64,000 nucleotides of DNA from Ga0077536 sp943370145. Its GTDB lineage: Bacteria; Pseudomonadota; Gammaproteobacteria; Ga0077536. Position 1 is the stretch's first letter, and the number at the start of each line of letters is the position of its first letter. Shown here one piece after another: positions 42,721 through 51,122 of the stretch. A program made the translations under genes and the position numbers. Under the pieces are notes generated by a model. The model saw only the letters and a list, made by a program, of their open reading frames with translations. It was not told the origin of the DNA and made no database searches. The stretch lies in NCBI GenBank assembly GCA_943370145.1, contig CALRPY020000005.1:42677-106676 (forward strand), given 5' to 3'.

Positions 42721-43525
42721 ACTGGTCCTGCACGCGCAGGTCATCGACAAGGTACAACAGGCTGCAGACGCGCTCGGGATCCGGCCACTCATTGTTGGAG
42801 CGTTCGCGCGCGACCTGCATCTGGCCTATGCGTACCAGATTCCCGTCGTGCGACAGACGGAGGACATCGACTTTGCGCTGGCCATTGACGATTGGTCGGC
42901 ATTCGAGCGCTTGCGCACAAGGCTCGTGGATTCCGGGCATTTTGTGCAGACAACGTCAGCACACCGGCTGCGGTACGGTGACCTGCCGATCGACTTGGTG
43001 CCATTCGGCCTCGTTGAGCGAGCAGATCGGACGATCGCCTGGCCGCCGCAGGGCGACGTCGTCATGGACGTTTTCGGCTTCGAGGAGTCGCAGCGCGTCG
43101 CGATCGACGTTCTGCTGCCGGCGGGCGTGCGAGCGCGGACTGTCACCTTGCCCGCGCTTGCCCTCCTGAAGCTGGTGTGCTGGCAGGATCGCCATGCTCG
43201 CTGGCCGAGGAAGGATGCCTCGGACCTGCAACTCATCATCGCGAGCTATCTGTCCGCGGGAAATGAAGCGCGGTTGTGGGACGAGTTCATTAACTGGTCT
43301 CAGGAAGATGACTTTGATTACGTAGCAGCGGGCGCCCGCATGCTCGGCCACGACATCGCGCGGCTGCTCGATGCCGGCGGACGCAAACACGTCTTCGGAC
43401 TCCTTGAAGGACAGTCAAAAGTTGAAGCGCTCAGTGCACTGCCTATGGAAATGGACAGGCTCAATCCCGAACGGGCGATCCAGATACTTTCGTCACTGCT
43501 GCAGGGGCTCAGGGAAGCAGACTGA
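42695..43525 (+). CDS. AbiEii-family nucleotidyltransferase toxin
   Basis: 276 residues, starting at TTG (42695) after ACGAGG at the right distance, overlapping the antitoxin end. The nucleotidyltransferase core shows GAFARDLHLAYAY (about 29-41) and TEDIDFAL, whose two aspartates bind the metal; a later aspartate in DLVPFG fits the third. Toxins of this family block growth by nucleotidyl transfer to tRNA or other targets. The pair would abort infection by phage. Weak GC compared with the surroundings suggests transfer. Confidence 0.78.
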   Translation: MLDFSQRPELVLHAQVIDKVQQAADALGIRPLIVGAFARDLHLAYAYQIPVVRQTEDIDFALAIDDWSAFERLRTRLVDSGHFVQTTSAHRLRYGDLPIDLVPFGLVERADRTIAWPPQGDVVMDVFGFEESQRVAIDVLLPAGVRARTVTLPALALLKLVCWQDRHARWPRKDASDLQLIIASYLSAGNEARLWDEFINWSQEDDFDYVAAGARMLGHDIARLLDAGGRKHVFGLLEGQSKVEALSALPMEMDRLNPERAIQILSSLLQGLREAD

Positions 43526-43532
43526 TAAACAC

Positions 43533-43688
43533 TCTACCCTCGTCCAGAAGCTCTGGAACTACCGCTACGTCCTGCGCGACGACGGCATGAGCTATGCCGA
43601 CTACGTCGATCAGCTCACCTACCTGCTGTGCCTCAAGATGACCGACGAGCACAGTCGCCCGCAGTACGGCCAGCCCAACCCTGTCTAC
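43533..43688 (+). pseudogene. N-terminal fragment of type I restriction methylase HsdM
   Basis: About 52 codons, STLVQKLWNYRYVLRDDGMS then YADYVDQLTYLLCLKMTDE, are the well-known start of HsdM subunits (helical N-terminal domain). The frame then stops being protein-like; no methylase or specificity or nuclease gene follows. It starts eight bases after the toxin stop. A relic of a lost type I restriction system. Confidence 0.75.
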
Positions 43689-43730
43689 GCTGCCAACGCG
43701 TGGCCGACGCTGCCAGAAGTGCGGCGGCGG

Positions 43731-43911
43731 TCAGCTTGCGCGCAGCACTCCACGCTCGGCCAATTCGGCATTCAGAATGTCGAGCCTGGTGAGGTAAGCC
43801 ACCATATTTCAGCTGGAGTGGGTAGTCGATGACGGCAGGAACGTTGTCTGGGTGAGCCGGATTCGTCGGATTGACCGCGATCACGAACTCGTCCACTCGA
43901 GACATGGCCAT
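43731..43911 (-). pseudogene. Small ORF with strong ribosome site, apparent frameshift
   Basis: A GGAGG sits five bases before the ATG at 43911. The frame gives MAMSRVDEFVIAVNPTNPAH and about 14 more residues, then runs into an unlikely tail. A second frame continues with MVAYLTRLDILNAELAERG to a stop at 43731. About two missing bases near 43805 would join them into a protein of about 60 residues. Function unknown. This may be an error or real decay. Confidence 0.4.
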
Positions 43912-43976
43912 TGCAGCCTCCTGTTTAGCGGTACTGGGAATGCGCCCCGCAAATCGGATAAATAGGCGCAATAAGA

Positions 43977-44008
43977 TTGTGCGCCAGCGCTTGGCGGTTA
44001 GCGCACAA
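43977..44008. repeat. Hairpin downstream of tRNA-Thr
   Basis: TTGTGCGC (43977-43984) and GCGCACAA (44001-44008) form perfect 8-base arms around a 16-base loop. It lies where the tRNA transcript ends on the minus strand but lacks a T-run, so its role is open. Confidence 0.45.
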
Positions 44009-44047
44009 GTGCCAGATCACGATGTTGATTGAAGCGCGGGTGGGATA

Positions 44048-44119
44048 TGCCGGATGAGGGATTCGAACCCCCGACCTTCGGTTTACAAAACCGCTGCACT
44101 ACCACTGTGCTAATCCGGC
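44048..44119 (-). tRNA. tRNA-Thr(UGU)
   Basis: 72 nucleotides; acceptor GCCGGAT pairs with ATCCGGC, TTCGAATC T-loop, and anticodon loop TTTGTAA with anticodon TGT. No CCA is encoded. Its place after the birA-coaX-SPOR block corresponds to thrU in E. coli (birA-coaA-thrU-tyrU-glyT-thrT-tufB); here no tRNA-Tyr, tRNA-Gly or second tRNA-Thr follows on the minus strand. Confidence 0.93.
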
Positions 44120-44188
44120 GTACGGGCTGGCGGGTCGCCAGTATAGGGAAGCTTGGCGGGGGGGTTAACCCCTGCCGGCCATTTCAAC

Positions 44189-44689
44189 TCAACGCGGCGC
44201 CGTCTCCTTGAATTCCGGAATCTCGTCGTCCGGGAACCACTCGCGAATCTTCGGTTCGTCGAACAGCGTTTCCTGCGAGTCGATGCGCCACTTGCCGTCC
44301 TTCAGCAGCACGGTGTAGACCTCGAACTCGGTGCTGCCCTGGTTGTTCAGCACGTCCACCGCGTTCAGCACGTTCGGCACTTTCGCGCTCACGGGGCAGG
44401 CACCGTCGGGCGCGGGGTCCGGCACGCCCTTGCGCACGTCTATCTTGCCGATGGACACGCCGCCGAACTCGAACATCTTCCGCTGCAGATTCGCCCACTC
44501 CTCGCGCGGCCGGCCGTCGGTCATGGTGTCGGTGACGAAGTCGTAGGCGGCTTCGAAGTGCTTCGCCTTCATCGCCTCGGCATAGCCCAGCACGGCGGAT
44601 TCGGGCGGGCCGCCGGGGCAGTCGGCGGCCAGCGCCGCGCCGGCGAACAGCGCACAGACCATCAGCGCTGGAACAATTGCCTTCTTCAT
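44189..44689 (-). CDS. Secreted small protein, NTF2-like
   Basis: 166 residues. Signal peptide of about 21 residues (MKKAIVPALMVCALFAGAALA). The rest has an NTF2/DUF4878-like layout: helix YAEAMKAKHFEAAYDFVTD, then beta strands with VYTVLLKDGKWRIDSQETL. A good GAGGAGGCAGC ribosome site. It lies between the SPOR gene and the tRNA, on the same strand. Function unknown. Confidence 0.75.
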   Translation of the reverse strand: MKKAIVPALMVCALFAGAALAADCPGGPPESAVLGYAEAMKAKHFEAAYDFVTDTMTDGRPREEWANLQRKMFEFGGVSIGKIDVRKGVPDPAPDGACPVSAKVPNVLNAVDVLNNQGSTEFEVYTVLLKDGKWRIDSQETLFDEPKIREWFPDDEIPEFKETAPR

Positions 44690-44747
44690 GCTGCCTCCTC
44701 TGCGCCGGGTGGCGCTGGCGTAACGGGTTCGAGCTGGCTCGCGCGGA

Positions 44748-45815
44748 TCAGCCTCGCGGCTGGGCTTTCAACCGGCTGCCGGCGAGACGCGAGCAATCAA
44801 TGTCTTCCACCCCGGCATTGCCGCGCAGCGCCGCCGGGATCCGGCGCTTGTCTTCGTAACCCGTGGCGAGTTCGACGTTCAGCCAGCGCATGTCGGTGGT
44901 TTCGATGCGGGGCACGACCACCGGCTTGTAGCCCTTGCGCTCGATCTCGGCCAGCCGCCGGTTCACGGCGTCCTGCGAGCTGAACACGCCCAGCGATATC
45001 GCGTTCGTGAAGCCGTCGCGGTTCACCAGCAGCGTGTCGCGCACACCCTTGCGCTTGAGTTCCGCCAGGCGGGCCTGCGCTTCGTCCGCGCTCCGCTGTT
45101 CAAGGTACACCCAGAACAGCTGGCGCCTGTTGGTGGTGACGGTTTCGACGTTGACGGTGGTGCTGCGCGGGGTCAGCCACTTCGCGAGCGGGGCGTACTC
45201 GTCCGTCATCGCGAACGGGCCGATGTGCACGCACACGCCGGACGGCGCGCCACTGGCGATGACGGGCTCGCGCGTCGGCTCGACGGTGGCCATCGGCCCG
45301 GGCGCCAGCGCCGGTTCGACGGTGGCGGCTGGCGGGATGTCGGGCGCGGGCGTGACTGCGAGGCCGCTCGCGGCGTCGGGTGTGGCGGCCGCCGTGACCG
45401 GCGGCACCGCGCGCGCGGCCCCTGCAGTGGCATCGGCGACAGGGGCGCCAAGGTTTTCGGGTGCCGCGACGGGCGCGTCGGGTGGGGCTACCGCCCAGGT
45501 TTCATCGCTCGCGACGTCGTCGAGCGTCGCGCGTTCCGCGGGCACGAGCTCTTCGGCCGGCGGCGCTGCGTCGGGCACCGCGGCAATGGTTTCGTCCGCA
45601 GGGCTCGTCGCGGGTTCGGCGCCCGCCGGCGCGCCGCGTCGCGGCGGGAGTTCGTCCAGTTCGCCCACGAGCATCAGTGACGGCGTATTCGGCGCCAGCG
45701 GCGCGAACGCCGCTTCCCGGCGGGCGGCAATGATGTTCGCTTCCACCTGTTCGTTGTAGCGCCAGGTGAAGAAAGCGGCGTTCGCCACCAGCAGGGCCAG
45801 CACCAGAAGCCTCAT
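44748..45815 (-). CDS. SPOR-domain protein
   Basis: 355 residues. One N-terminal transmembrane helix (MRLLVLALLVANAAFFTW), a long alanine/proline/valine-rich linker (about 50-195), and a C-terminal SPOR domain (VCVHIGPFAMTDEYAPLAKW...GVFSSQDAVNRRLAEIERKG). SPOR domains bind denuded glycan strands at the division septum. The ATG overlaps the coaX stop (ATGA), so it is in the birA-coaX operon. The weak sequence constraint of the linker agrees with a spacer role. Confidence 0.87.
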   Translation of the reverse strand: MRLLVLALLVANAAFFTWRYNEQVEANIIAARREAAFAPLAPNTPSLMLVGELDELPPRRGAPAGAEPATSPADETIAAVPDAAPPAEELVPAERATLDDVASDETWAVAPPDAPVAAPENLGAPVADATAGAARAVPPVTAAATPDAASGLAVTPAPDIPPAATVEPALAPGPMATVEPTREPVIASGAPSGVCVHIGPFAMTDEYAPLAKWLTPRSTTVNVETVTTNRRQLFWVYLEQRSADEAQARLAELKRKGVRDTLLVNRDGFTNAISLGVFSSQDAVNRRLAEIERKGYKPVVVPRIETTDMRWLNVELATGYEDKRRIPAALRGNAGVEDIDCSRLAGSRLKAQPRG

Positions 45816-46555
45816 GCGCTGTGCTCCGCGACGATGGCCAGCCCCTGCAGCACCAGGTCCTGCACCTTGTTGAGCTTTACCGGCGAAAGCTCCTCGATGG
45901 TGCCGGCTTCGCCACCCGTGACATACCAAGTGGGCTCGCCTTCGAAGTCGCGCTGCAGGCGCTCGGCCACGCGCGCGATGAGGCCGGCAACGGCCTCGCG
46001 ACAGCCCAGCGAGATGGCGGCCGCGGTGTTGGTGGCGAAGCGGTCGACGCTCTGCACTTCATCCAGCGCGAGCTGCGCGGTGCCCTGGGTGAGGCTGCGC
46101 GCCATCAAACCGAGGCCCGGCGCAATGAGGCCGCCGATGTGCTCACCCCGCGCGGTGACGATGTCGACGGTCAGCGCGGTGCCGGAATCGATCACGCAGC
46201 ACGCGCCCTGCGCAAGATGGAAGCCGGCCATGGCGGCGAGCCAACGGTCGATGCCGAGCTGTGCGGGCCGGTCGTAGCACGTGCGCAGGCCGGCGAAGTC
46301 CTGCCGCACGGTGACGAACTCGGGTGTCATGGCCCAGCGCTCCCGGACCCACGCGTTCAACGCCGTGGCGATCGCGTTGCCGGCGACGTTGGACACCACG
46401 ATGCGCTCCGGTCGCGGCAGGCCCTGCAGCACGCTCGCCCACGCATCCGCCGGCTGCGCCTTGCGCCACTCGCAGGGCTTCAATTGATTGATGACGCCGC
46501 GTTGCCACTGGCCGGCCTTGATGCGCGAGTTGCCGATGTCGATGAGCAGCATCAC
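45812..46555 (-). CDS. coaX: Type III pantothenate kinase CoaX
   Basis: 247 residues. The start MMLLIDIGNSRIKAG holds the ATP-binding DIGNS; GIDRWLAAMAG and DSGTALTVD carry the Asp and the conserved GTA; GGLIAPGL follows. It phosphorylates pantothenate in the first step of CoA synthesis. The start overlaps the birA stop (four bases), and its stop overlaps the SPOR start. Either of two ATGs (46555, 46552) can begin it. Confidence 0.93.
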   Translation of the reverse strand: MMLLIDIGNSRIKAGQWQRGVINQLKPCEWRKAQPADAWASVLQGLPRPERIVVSNVAGNAIATALNAWVRERWAMTPEFVTVRQDFAGLRTCYDRPAQLGIDRWLAAMAGFHLAQGACCVIDSGTALTVDIVTARGEHIGGLIAPGLGLMARSLTQGTAQLALDEVQSVDRFATNTAAAISLGCREAVAGLIARVAERLQRDFEGEPTWYVTGGEAGTIEELSPVKLNKVQDLVLQGLAIVAEHSA

Positions 46556-47529
46556 GACGGGCCCACCAGGCGGACGTGGCCGGACAGGAAAGTCTCCATG
46601 CGGCCGTTGTGTTCGATGCGAAGCATGCCCTGCGCGTCCACGCCGCGCGCGGTGCCGCGCACGAGGCGATCGGGCAGGGCGAGTTCGACGGTGCGGCCGG
46701 CGAGCGCGTCCAGTTCCAGCCAGGCGTCCAGGTGCCGGGCGAAGCCACCGGCGGTGTAGCCCTGGAGGTGTTCGACCAGCGCATCGAGCAGCGCCGCCGC
46801 CACGCGGTTGCGCGAGGGCAGCTGCTCGCAGCAGTCGGCGAGACCGGCGCTGGGCTGGTCGATCGCGGCCTTGACCTCGTCAGCCAGCTCGATGTTGACG
46901 CCGACGCCGATCACCACCGTGCAGGGTCCACCAAGTTCCGAGCGCATCTCGATGAGGATGCCGGCGAGCTTGCGACCGGCGTGCAGGAGATCGTTCGGCC
47001 ACTTCAAGCCGATGCCGCGCGCGCCCAATGACGTCAGCGCACGCGCGATCGCGATGCCGACCACGAGTGACAGCGCGGACAGATCCCGCGGCGGCGCCTC
47101 GAAGCGCCAGCCCAGGGACATGCACACCGCGCTGCCAGGGGGCGCCAGCCAGCGATCGCCGCGGCGGCCGCGGCCGGCGGTCTGGTATTCGGCGAGCCAC
47201 GCGTGGCCGTGCACGCTGCGGCCGGGAATGAGGTCGAGCAGGCGCTGGTTCGTGGAATCGGTGACGGTGGCGACGGTGATCTCGTTCACCACCGCGGCGG
47301 CGTCCGGGTCCAGCAGGCGGCCGATCCCGTCGGCGTCCAGGAACTCGAAGGCGCGCGCGAGCTGGTAGCCCTTGCCGCGCACCGCGTAGATATCGACACC
47401 CATCGCCTGCAGGCGTTTCACGCGGCTCCATATCGCCGCGCGACTCACATTGAGATTCGCAGCGAGGCTCGCGCCGGAATGGGCGCGGCCGTCGCTGAGG
47501 GTTACGAGCAGGTCGAGGGATTTGTCCAT
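46552..47529 (-). CDS. birA: Biotin operon repressor / biotin-protein ligase BirA
   Basis: 325 residues. An N-terminal winged helix (NVSRAAIWSRVKRLQAMG, about 27-44) joins the ligase domain with YQTAGRGRRGDRW, LKWPNDLL and KLAGILIEM, plus the C-terminal SH3-like end. It loads biotin onto acetyl-CoA carboxylase and can repress biotin genes. First in the birA-coaX-SPOR run, overlapping coaX. Confidence 0.93.
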   Translation of the reverse strand: MDKSLDLLVTLSDGRAHSGASLAANLNVSRAAIWSRVKRLQAMGVDIYAVRGKGYQLARAFEFLDADGIGRLLDPDAAAVVNEITVATVTDSTNQRLLDLIPGRSVHGHAWLAEYQTAGRGRRGDRWLAPPGSAVCMSLGWRFEAPPRDLSALSLVVGIAIARALTSLGARGIGLKWPNDLLHAGRKLAGILIEMRSELGGPCTVVIGVGVNIELADEVKAAIDQPSAGLADCCEQLPSRNRVAAALLDALVEHLQGYTAGGFARHLDAWLELDALAGRTVELALPDRLVRGTARGVDAQGMLRIEHNGRMETFLSGHVRLVGPS

Positions 47530-47570
47530 GAATCGGGCTGGCCTGCGCCTCAACGGCACAGGCCCTGGGC

Positions 47571-50264
47571 TTACGCGTGCGGCTCGCCGCCGTCCTTCGC
47601 CTTCTTCGCGACCGGCGAGTTCGGCAGCACGACGGTGGATTCGTTCGGTGGCGGCTCCAGCGGCGACTGGTTCATCACCATGGTCTTCTGGGCGGAAAGA
47701 TCGATCTGCCCGGTGACGTCGAACATGTGGTCCTGCGGGTCGCCGACCGGCAGGTCACCAAGTGCTTCGGTTTCGCCGGCCGAATCCGGCGGCACGGCGT
47801 CGAAGAAGGCATCGAAGTCGTCACCCGACGTCGGCAGCGGCGTATCGGGCGGCCGGGGCGTGTTCTCCACCACGTCGCTCATCAGGAAGTCTTCGAAAGT
47901 GTCGTCGCCGTCACCGAGGACGGTCTGCGTCATCGTCACCGTGGCGGTCTCGCCTTCGAAGCCCGGCATCCGGGGTATGGCATCGAGATCCAGCGGCAAC
48001 ACCGGCATCACGGTGGTGGCGGTCGCGAAGTCTTCATCGATGCGCGCGGATTCCGCATCGGTCATGCGCGGGTCGCGCGCCTGGGTGATGTCGAGGATGT
48101 CGAGGTCGGCATCCAGCGCGGCGTCCTTCAGCGGTGGTGCGATGGTCTCGTCGAAGAAGGCGGAGGCGTCGGCATCGAAGTCGGCCGGCTCGACGCGCGG
48201 CGCGGTGCTGGCGAGCACGGGCGCGGCGACCTGTTGCGTCGGCGGTTCGTCGAAATCGAAGTCTTCCTCGGGCTCGGCGTCGCTGCCGGTGTTGAGCGCC
48301 AGGGTCTTGAGATCCGCCGAGTCGCTCGCCGGCGTGCCACTCGCGTTGAAGAAATCGTCGCGGTCCCGCTGCAGCGACGACAGCTCGGCGTCGACCGCGG
48401 TGACGTCGCCATCCGGGGTTTCCTCGAAGGCGAGGCCGCCGGAGAACATGTCGTCGTCCGCGCTCGCGGCAGCCGCGGCGGCGGCCGCGACCCCGGCGGC
48501 GGCAAGCGGCGCCGTGCGCGCGAACGTGTCGGTGGCGGCCAGCGCAGCCGGCGAATTCGCGGCAAGCGTCTGGTCCATGCTGGCGACGATGGTCTGTTCG
48601 CCCGGCATGCCGACGATGGTCTGGTTCGCGCCGTCCGGGAACTGGAACTCGAATTCGAACTTGTGGAACTTGATGCGATCGCCATGGCGCAGCTGGCGCT
48701 CGCCCTGCACGCGCTCGTCGTTGACGAAGGTGCCGTTGACGCTGCCCTGGTCGACGATCCAGTAGCCCTGATCTTTCTGCCGGATCACCGCGTGGCGACG
48801 GCCGACGGTGGCCTTGTTGACGACGTAGTAGTCGAGGTAGTCCGGGTCACTGCCGGCGATGCGGCCGATCATCAGCGGCTTCGTGGACAGCCTGCGCGGC
48901 GCCTCGCCCGACAGGCCGTTGATGTCGACCAGCCAGGCTTCGGGCAGCGCGGACTTGCCGCCCGGCATCATCATGGGGGCGGGCGCGGCGGCCGTCGCCA
49001 CGGCCGACGCGGACGTGGCGACGGCCGGGGTGGTGCCCTTTGGCTCCGCGCGCCGTTTGCGCGCGAAGAACCAGCCGCCGAGGAGCAGCACGACCAGCCC
49101 GGCGGCGATCGCGCCGATCCTGCCGGGCGACAGCGCGGGCGCGCCCTCCGCCGCTTGCACTTCCGCTGGTGGCGTTACGATGGCCTGGCCGGGCTGCGCG
49201 CTCTGCAGTTCCGCCACCAGTTGCTCGAGCGGAATGCCGGTTTCCTTCGACAGCTGTTCGAGCGACGCGCGCTCCTCGTCGCTCAGCGCCGGGCCGGCGA
49301 CCGCGGGCACCGCTTCGATGGCCTTGGCGGGCTCGGCCGGTGCGGGGGTGGCTTCGGGGGCCGCCGCGGCCGGTTCGCCCCCCTGCAGTTCCTTTTCGAG
49401 TTCCTCGACCGGGATCCCGCTGTCCTTCGACAGCTGCTCGAGCTGGGCGCGCTCCTCGGTGCTGAGGCCGGATTCAGGGCTCGCCGGTGGGGTGGCGCCG
49501 GGCGCGGCCGGTGCCGCAGGCGGCGCTGCGGCGGCGGCCGGAGCAGGCGCCACCGGTGCAGGCGTCGTGGCGGGCGCCGGCACGGGCGTCGGTGCGGGAG
49601 CCGCCGCCGGGGCAGGCGCGGCGGCCAGCGCTTCCTGGACCTTCGCCAGCGCGGCCGGCAGCTCGTTCGCGGTGTTCGCGCGGAAGTACTCGGCGCCGGT
49701 CTTGGTCGCGAGCGACTGGATGAGCAGGAGGTCCGCCGCCTCGGTGAAGGCGATGCCGTGGATCCTGATGCCATGCGCCGCCGCGTCCGCAGCGAGGTCT
49801 TCGCGCAACCACGCGGTGCGATCCGCGTCCTGCGCCTTGTCGCCGGTGTCGACGATGCCGTCGGTCATGAACACCACGACCTTCCGCGCGTCGGGGCGGC
49901 CGTTGGTCTTCAGTTCGTAGATGGCGCGCTCGACGGCGGCGGGGCTGTTCGTGAGCTGGCCGCGGTAGTCCACGCCGTCGAGGCTCCGCGCGAGCGCCGC
50001 GCCGTCCCCGATGTCCGCGAGCGGGGCGGCCAGCTTCACGTCGCGGTCGAAGACGATGACGCCGGCACGGGTGTCGGCGCCGAGGCCGGCGAGGAACCGG
50101 CGGGCCTCGTCGCGGGCGGCGAACGCCGGGTCCGCTTTCCGCATGCTGCCGGAGTTGTCGAAGATGAAGATGAGGTCCTGCGTTGCAGCCGCGCTCGCCA
50201 GGCTCAGCAGGCCGAGGAGGAGGCCAACACCGAATACAGTCGCGTTCTTGCGCATGGCTATCAT
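47571..50264 (-). CDS. VWA and FHA domain membrane protein
   Basis: 897 residues. A signal peptide precedes a von Willebrand A domain with metal site DNSGSM (about 30-35) and MTDGIVDTG; then a proline-alanine linker, two copies of a helical repeat (LSTEERAQLEQLSKDSGIP and LSDEERASLEQLSKETGIP), a transmembrane helix (IGAIAAGLVVLLLGGWFF), and an FHA domain (about 515-600, RIAGSDPDYLDYYV...NGTFVNDERV). The tail is long, acidic and alanine-rich. It reads as a periplasmic ligand sensor joined to a cytoplasmic phosphothreonine reader. Partner proteins are not adjacent. Start at 50264 chosen by its AAGGAAG site. Confidence 0.83.
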   Translation of the reverse strand: MIAMRKNATVFGVGLLLGLLSLASAAATQDLIFIFDNSGSMRKADPAFAARDEARRFLAGLGADTRAGVIVFDRDVKLAAPLADIGDGAALARSLDGVDYRGQLTNSPAAVERAIYELKTNGRPDARKVVVFMTDGIVDTGDKAQDADRTAWLREDLAADAAAHGIRIHGIAFTEAADLLLIQSLATKTGAEYFRANTANELPAALAKVQEALAAAPAPAAAPAPTPVPAPATTPAPVAPAPAAAAAPPAAPAAPGATPPASPESGLSTEERAQLEQLSKDSGIPVEELEKELQGGEPAAAAPEATPAPAEPAKAIEAVPAVAGPALSDEERASLEQLSKETGIPLEQLVAELQSAQPGQAIVTPPAEVQAAEGAPALSPGRIGAIAAGLVVLLLGGWFFARKRRAEPKGTTPAVATSASAVATAAAPAPMMMPGGKSALPEAWLVDINGLSGEAPRRLSTKPLMIGRIAGSDPDYLDYYVVNKATVGRRHAVIRQKDQGYWIVDQGSVNGTFVNDERVQGERQLRHGDRIKFHKFEFEFQFPDGANQTIVGMPGEQTIVASMDQTLAANSPAALAATDTFARTAPLAAAGVAAAAAAAASADDDMFSGGLAFEETPDGDVTAVDAELSSLQRDRDDFFNASGTPASDSADLKTLALNTGSDAEPEEDFDFDEPPTQQVAAPVLASTAPRVEPADFDADASAFFDETIAPPLKDAALDADLDILDITQARDPRMTDAESARIDEDFATATTVMPVLPLDLDAIPRMPGFEGETATVTMTQTVLGDGDDTFEDFLMSDVVENTPRPPDTPLPTSGDDFDAFFDAVPPDSAGETEALGDLPVGDPQDHMFDVTGQIDLSAQKTMVMNQSPLEPPPNESTVVLPNSPVAKKAKDGGEPHA

Positions 50265-50289
50265 CCCAGTGCTTCCTTCGGGGCCTGAA

Positions 50290-51120
50290 TCATTCTCCGG
50301 TGGCGGCGGGACGCTGGGGGTCGCGGCTCCACTCGCTCCAGGAGCCGCAGTAGAGGCGCGGCTCCGGCAGACCGGCATGCACCTGCGCGAGCACGTTGTG
50401 ACAGGCGCTCACGCCGGAACCACAGTAATGCACGGTGGCACCGTCCGGTAGTGTACCCAAACTGTCCGTGAATGCGTCGCGCAGCCGGGCCGGTGCGAGG
50501 AAGCGGCCGTCGCTGTCGAGATTGCGCGGGAACGCGTGATTCCGCGCGCCGGGGATGTGCCCGGCGCGCTTGTCGATCGGCTCGACCTCACCGCGGAAAC
50601 GCGCGGCGTCGCGGGCGTCGACGAGGCCATCCTGCGCCGGAGCGAGTTCGTCCAGCGTCAGCAGCCGGTCGCGGCGCGGCACGCCGGCAAAGCGGGCCTT
50701 GCGCGCGACACGCGCCCCGGCCTCTGTCGGTCTGCCCGCCCGGCACCACGCCTGCCAACCGCCGTCCAGCACCGCCGCCGCGTCGTGCCCCAGGTAGCGC
50801 AGCATCCACCACAGCCGCGCGGCGATCATGCCGTGGGCGTCGTCATAGGCGACGACCTGGGTGCCTGGCGCGATGCCGAGCGCGCCGAAGACCTCGCACA
50901 TCCGCGCCGGCGGTGGCAGCGGGTGGCGGCCATGGTCCGTCGTCGGCGGGCCGCTGAGGTCGCGGTCGAGGTGCGCGTAGACGGCGCCGGGGATGTGGGC
51001 TGTCGCGTAGTCGGCCTCGCCCCTGGCGGGGTCGCCGAGGCTGAAGCGGCAGTCGACGATGACGGGCTCGACCAGGGCGGCCAGCGCCTCGACATCGATG
51101 AGAGTCGTGTAAATTGCCAT
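50290..51120 (-). CDS. Two-domain sulfurtransferase (rhodanese/SseA type)
   Basis: 276 residues with two rhodanese domains. The second carries the active-site loop HYCGSGVSACHN (about 232-243), which resembles mercaptopyruvate sulfurtransferases (CGSGVTA) more than thiosulfate ones. The first domain has VDCRFSLGDPARGEADY and HLDRDLSG. It transfers sulfur to cyanide, thiols or other acceptors. Strong ribosome site GGAGGAGAACG. Divergent from the lipoprotein gene at 51123. Confidence 0.87.
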   Translation of the reverse strand: MAIYTTLIDVEALAALVEPVIVDCRFSLGDPARGEADYATAHIPGAVYAHLDRDLSGPPTTDHGRHPLPPPARMCEVFGALGIAPGTQVVAYDDAHGMIAARLWWMLRYLGHDAAAVLDGGWQAWCRAGRPTEAGARVARKARFAGVPRRDRLLTLDELAPAQDGLVDARDAARFRGEVEPIDKRAGHIPGARNHAFPRNLDSDGRFLAPARLRDAFTDSLGTLPDGATVHYCGSGVSACHNVLAQVHAGLPEPRLYCGSWSEWSRDPQRPAATGE

Positions 51121-51122
51121 CG

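Noticed and set aside
43977..44008. Possible attC site or terminator beside the tRNA
   Set aside because: It has no integron core sites and no T-run; listed only as a hairpin.
47577..50288. Long plus-strand frame antisense to the VWA/FHA gene
   Set aside because: Full of RGRR and GGRR runs due to the alanine-proline codons of the true gene; not a protein.
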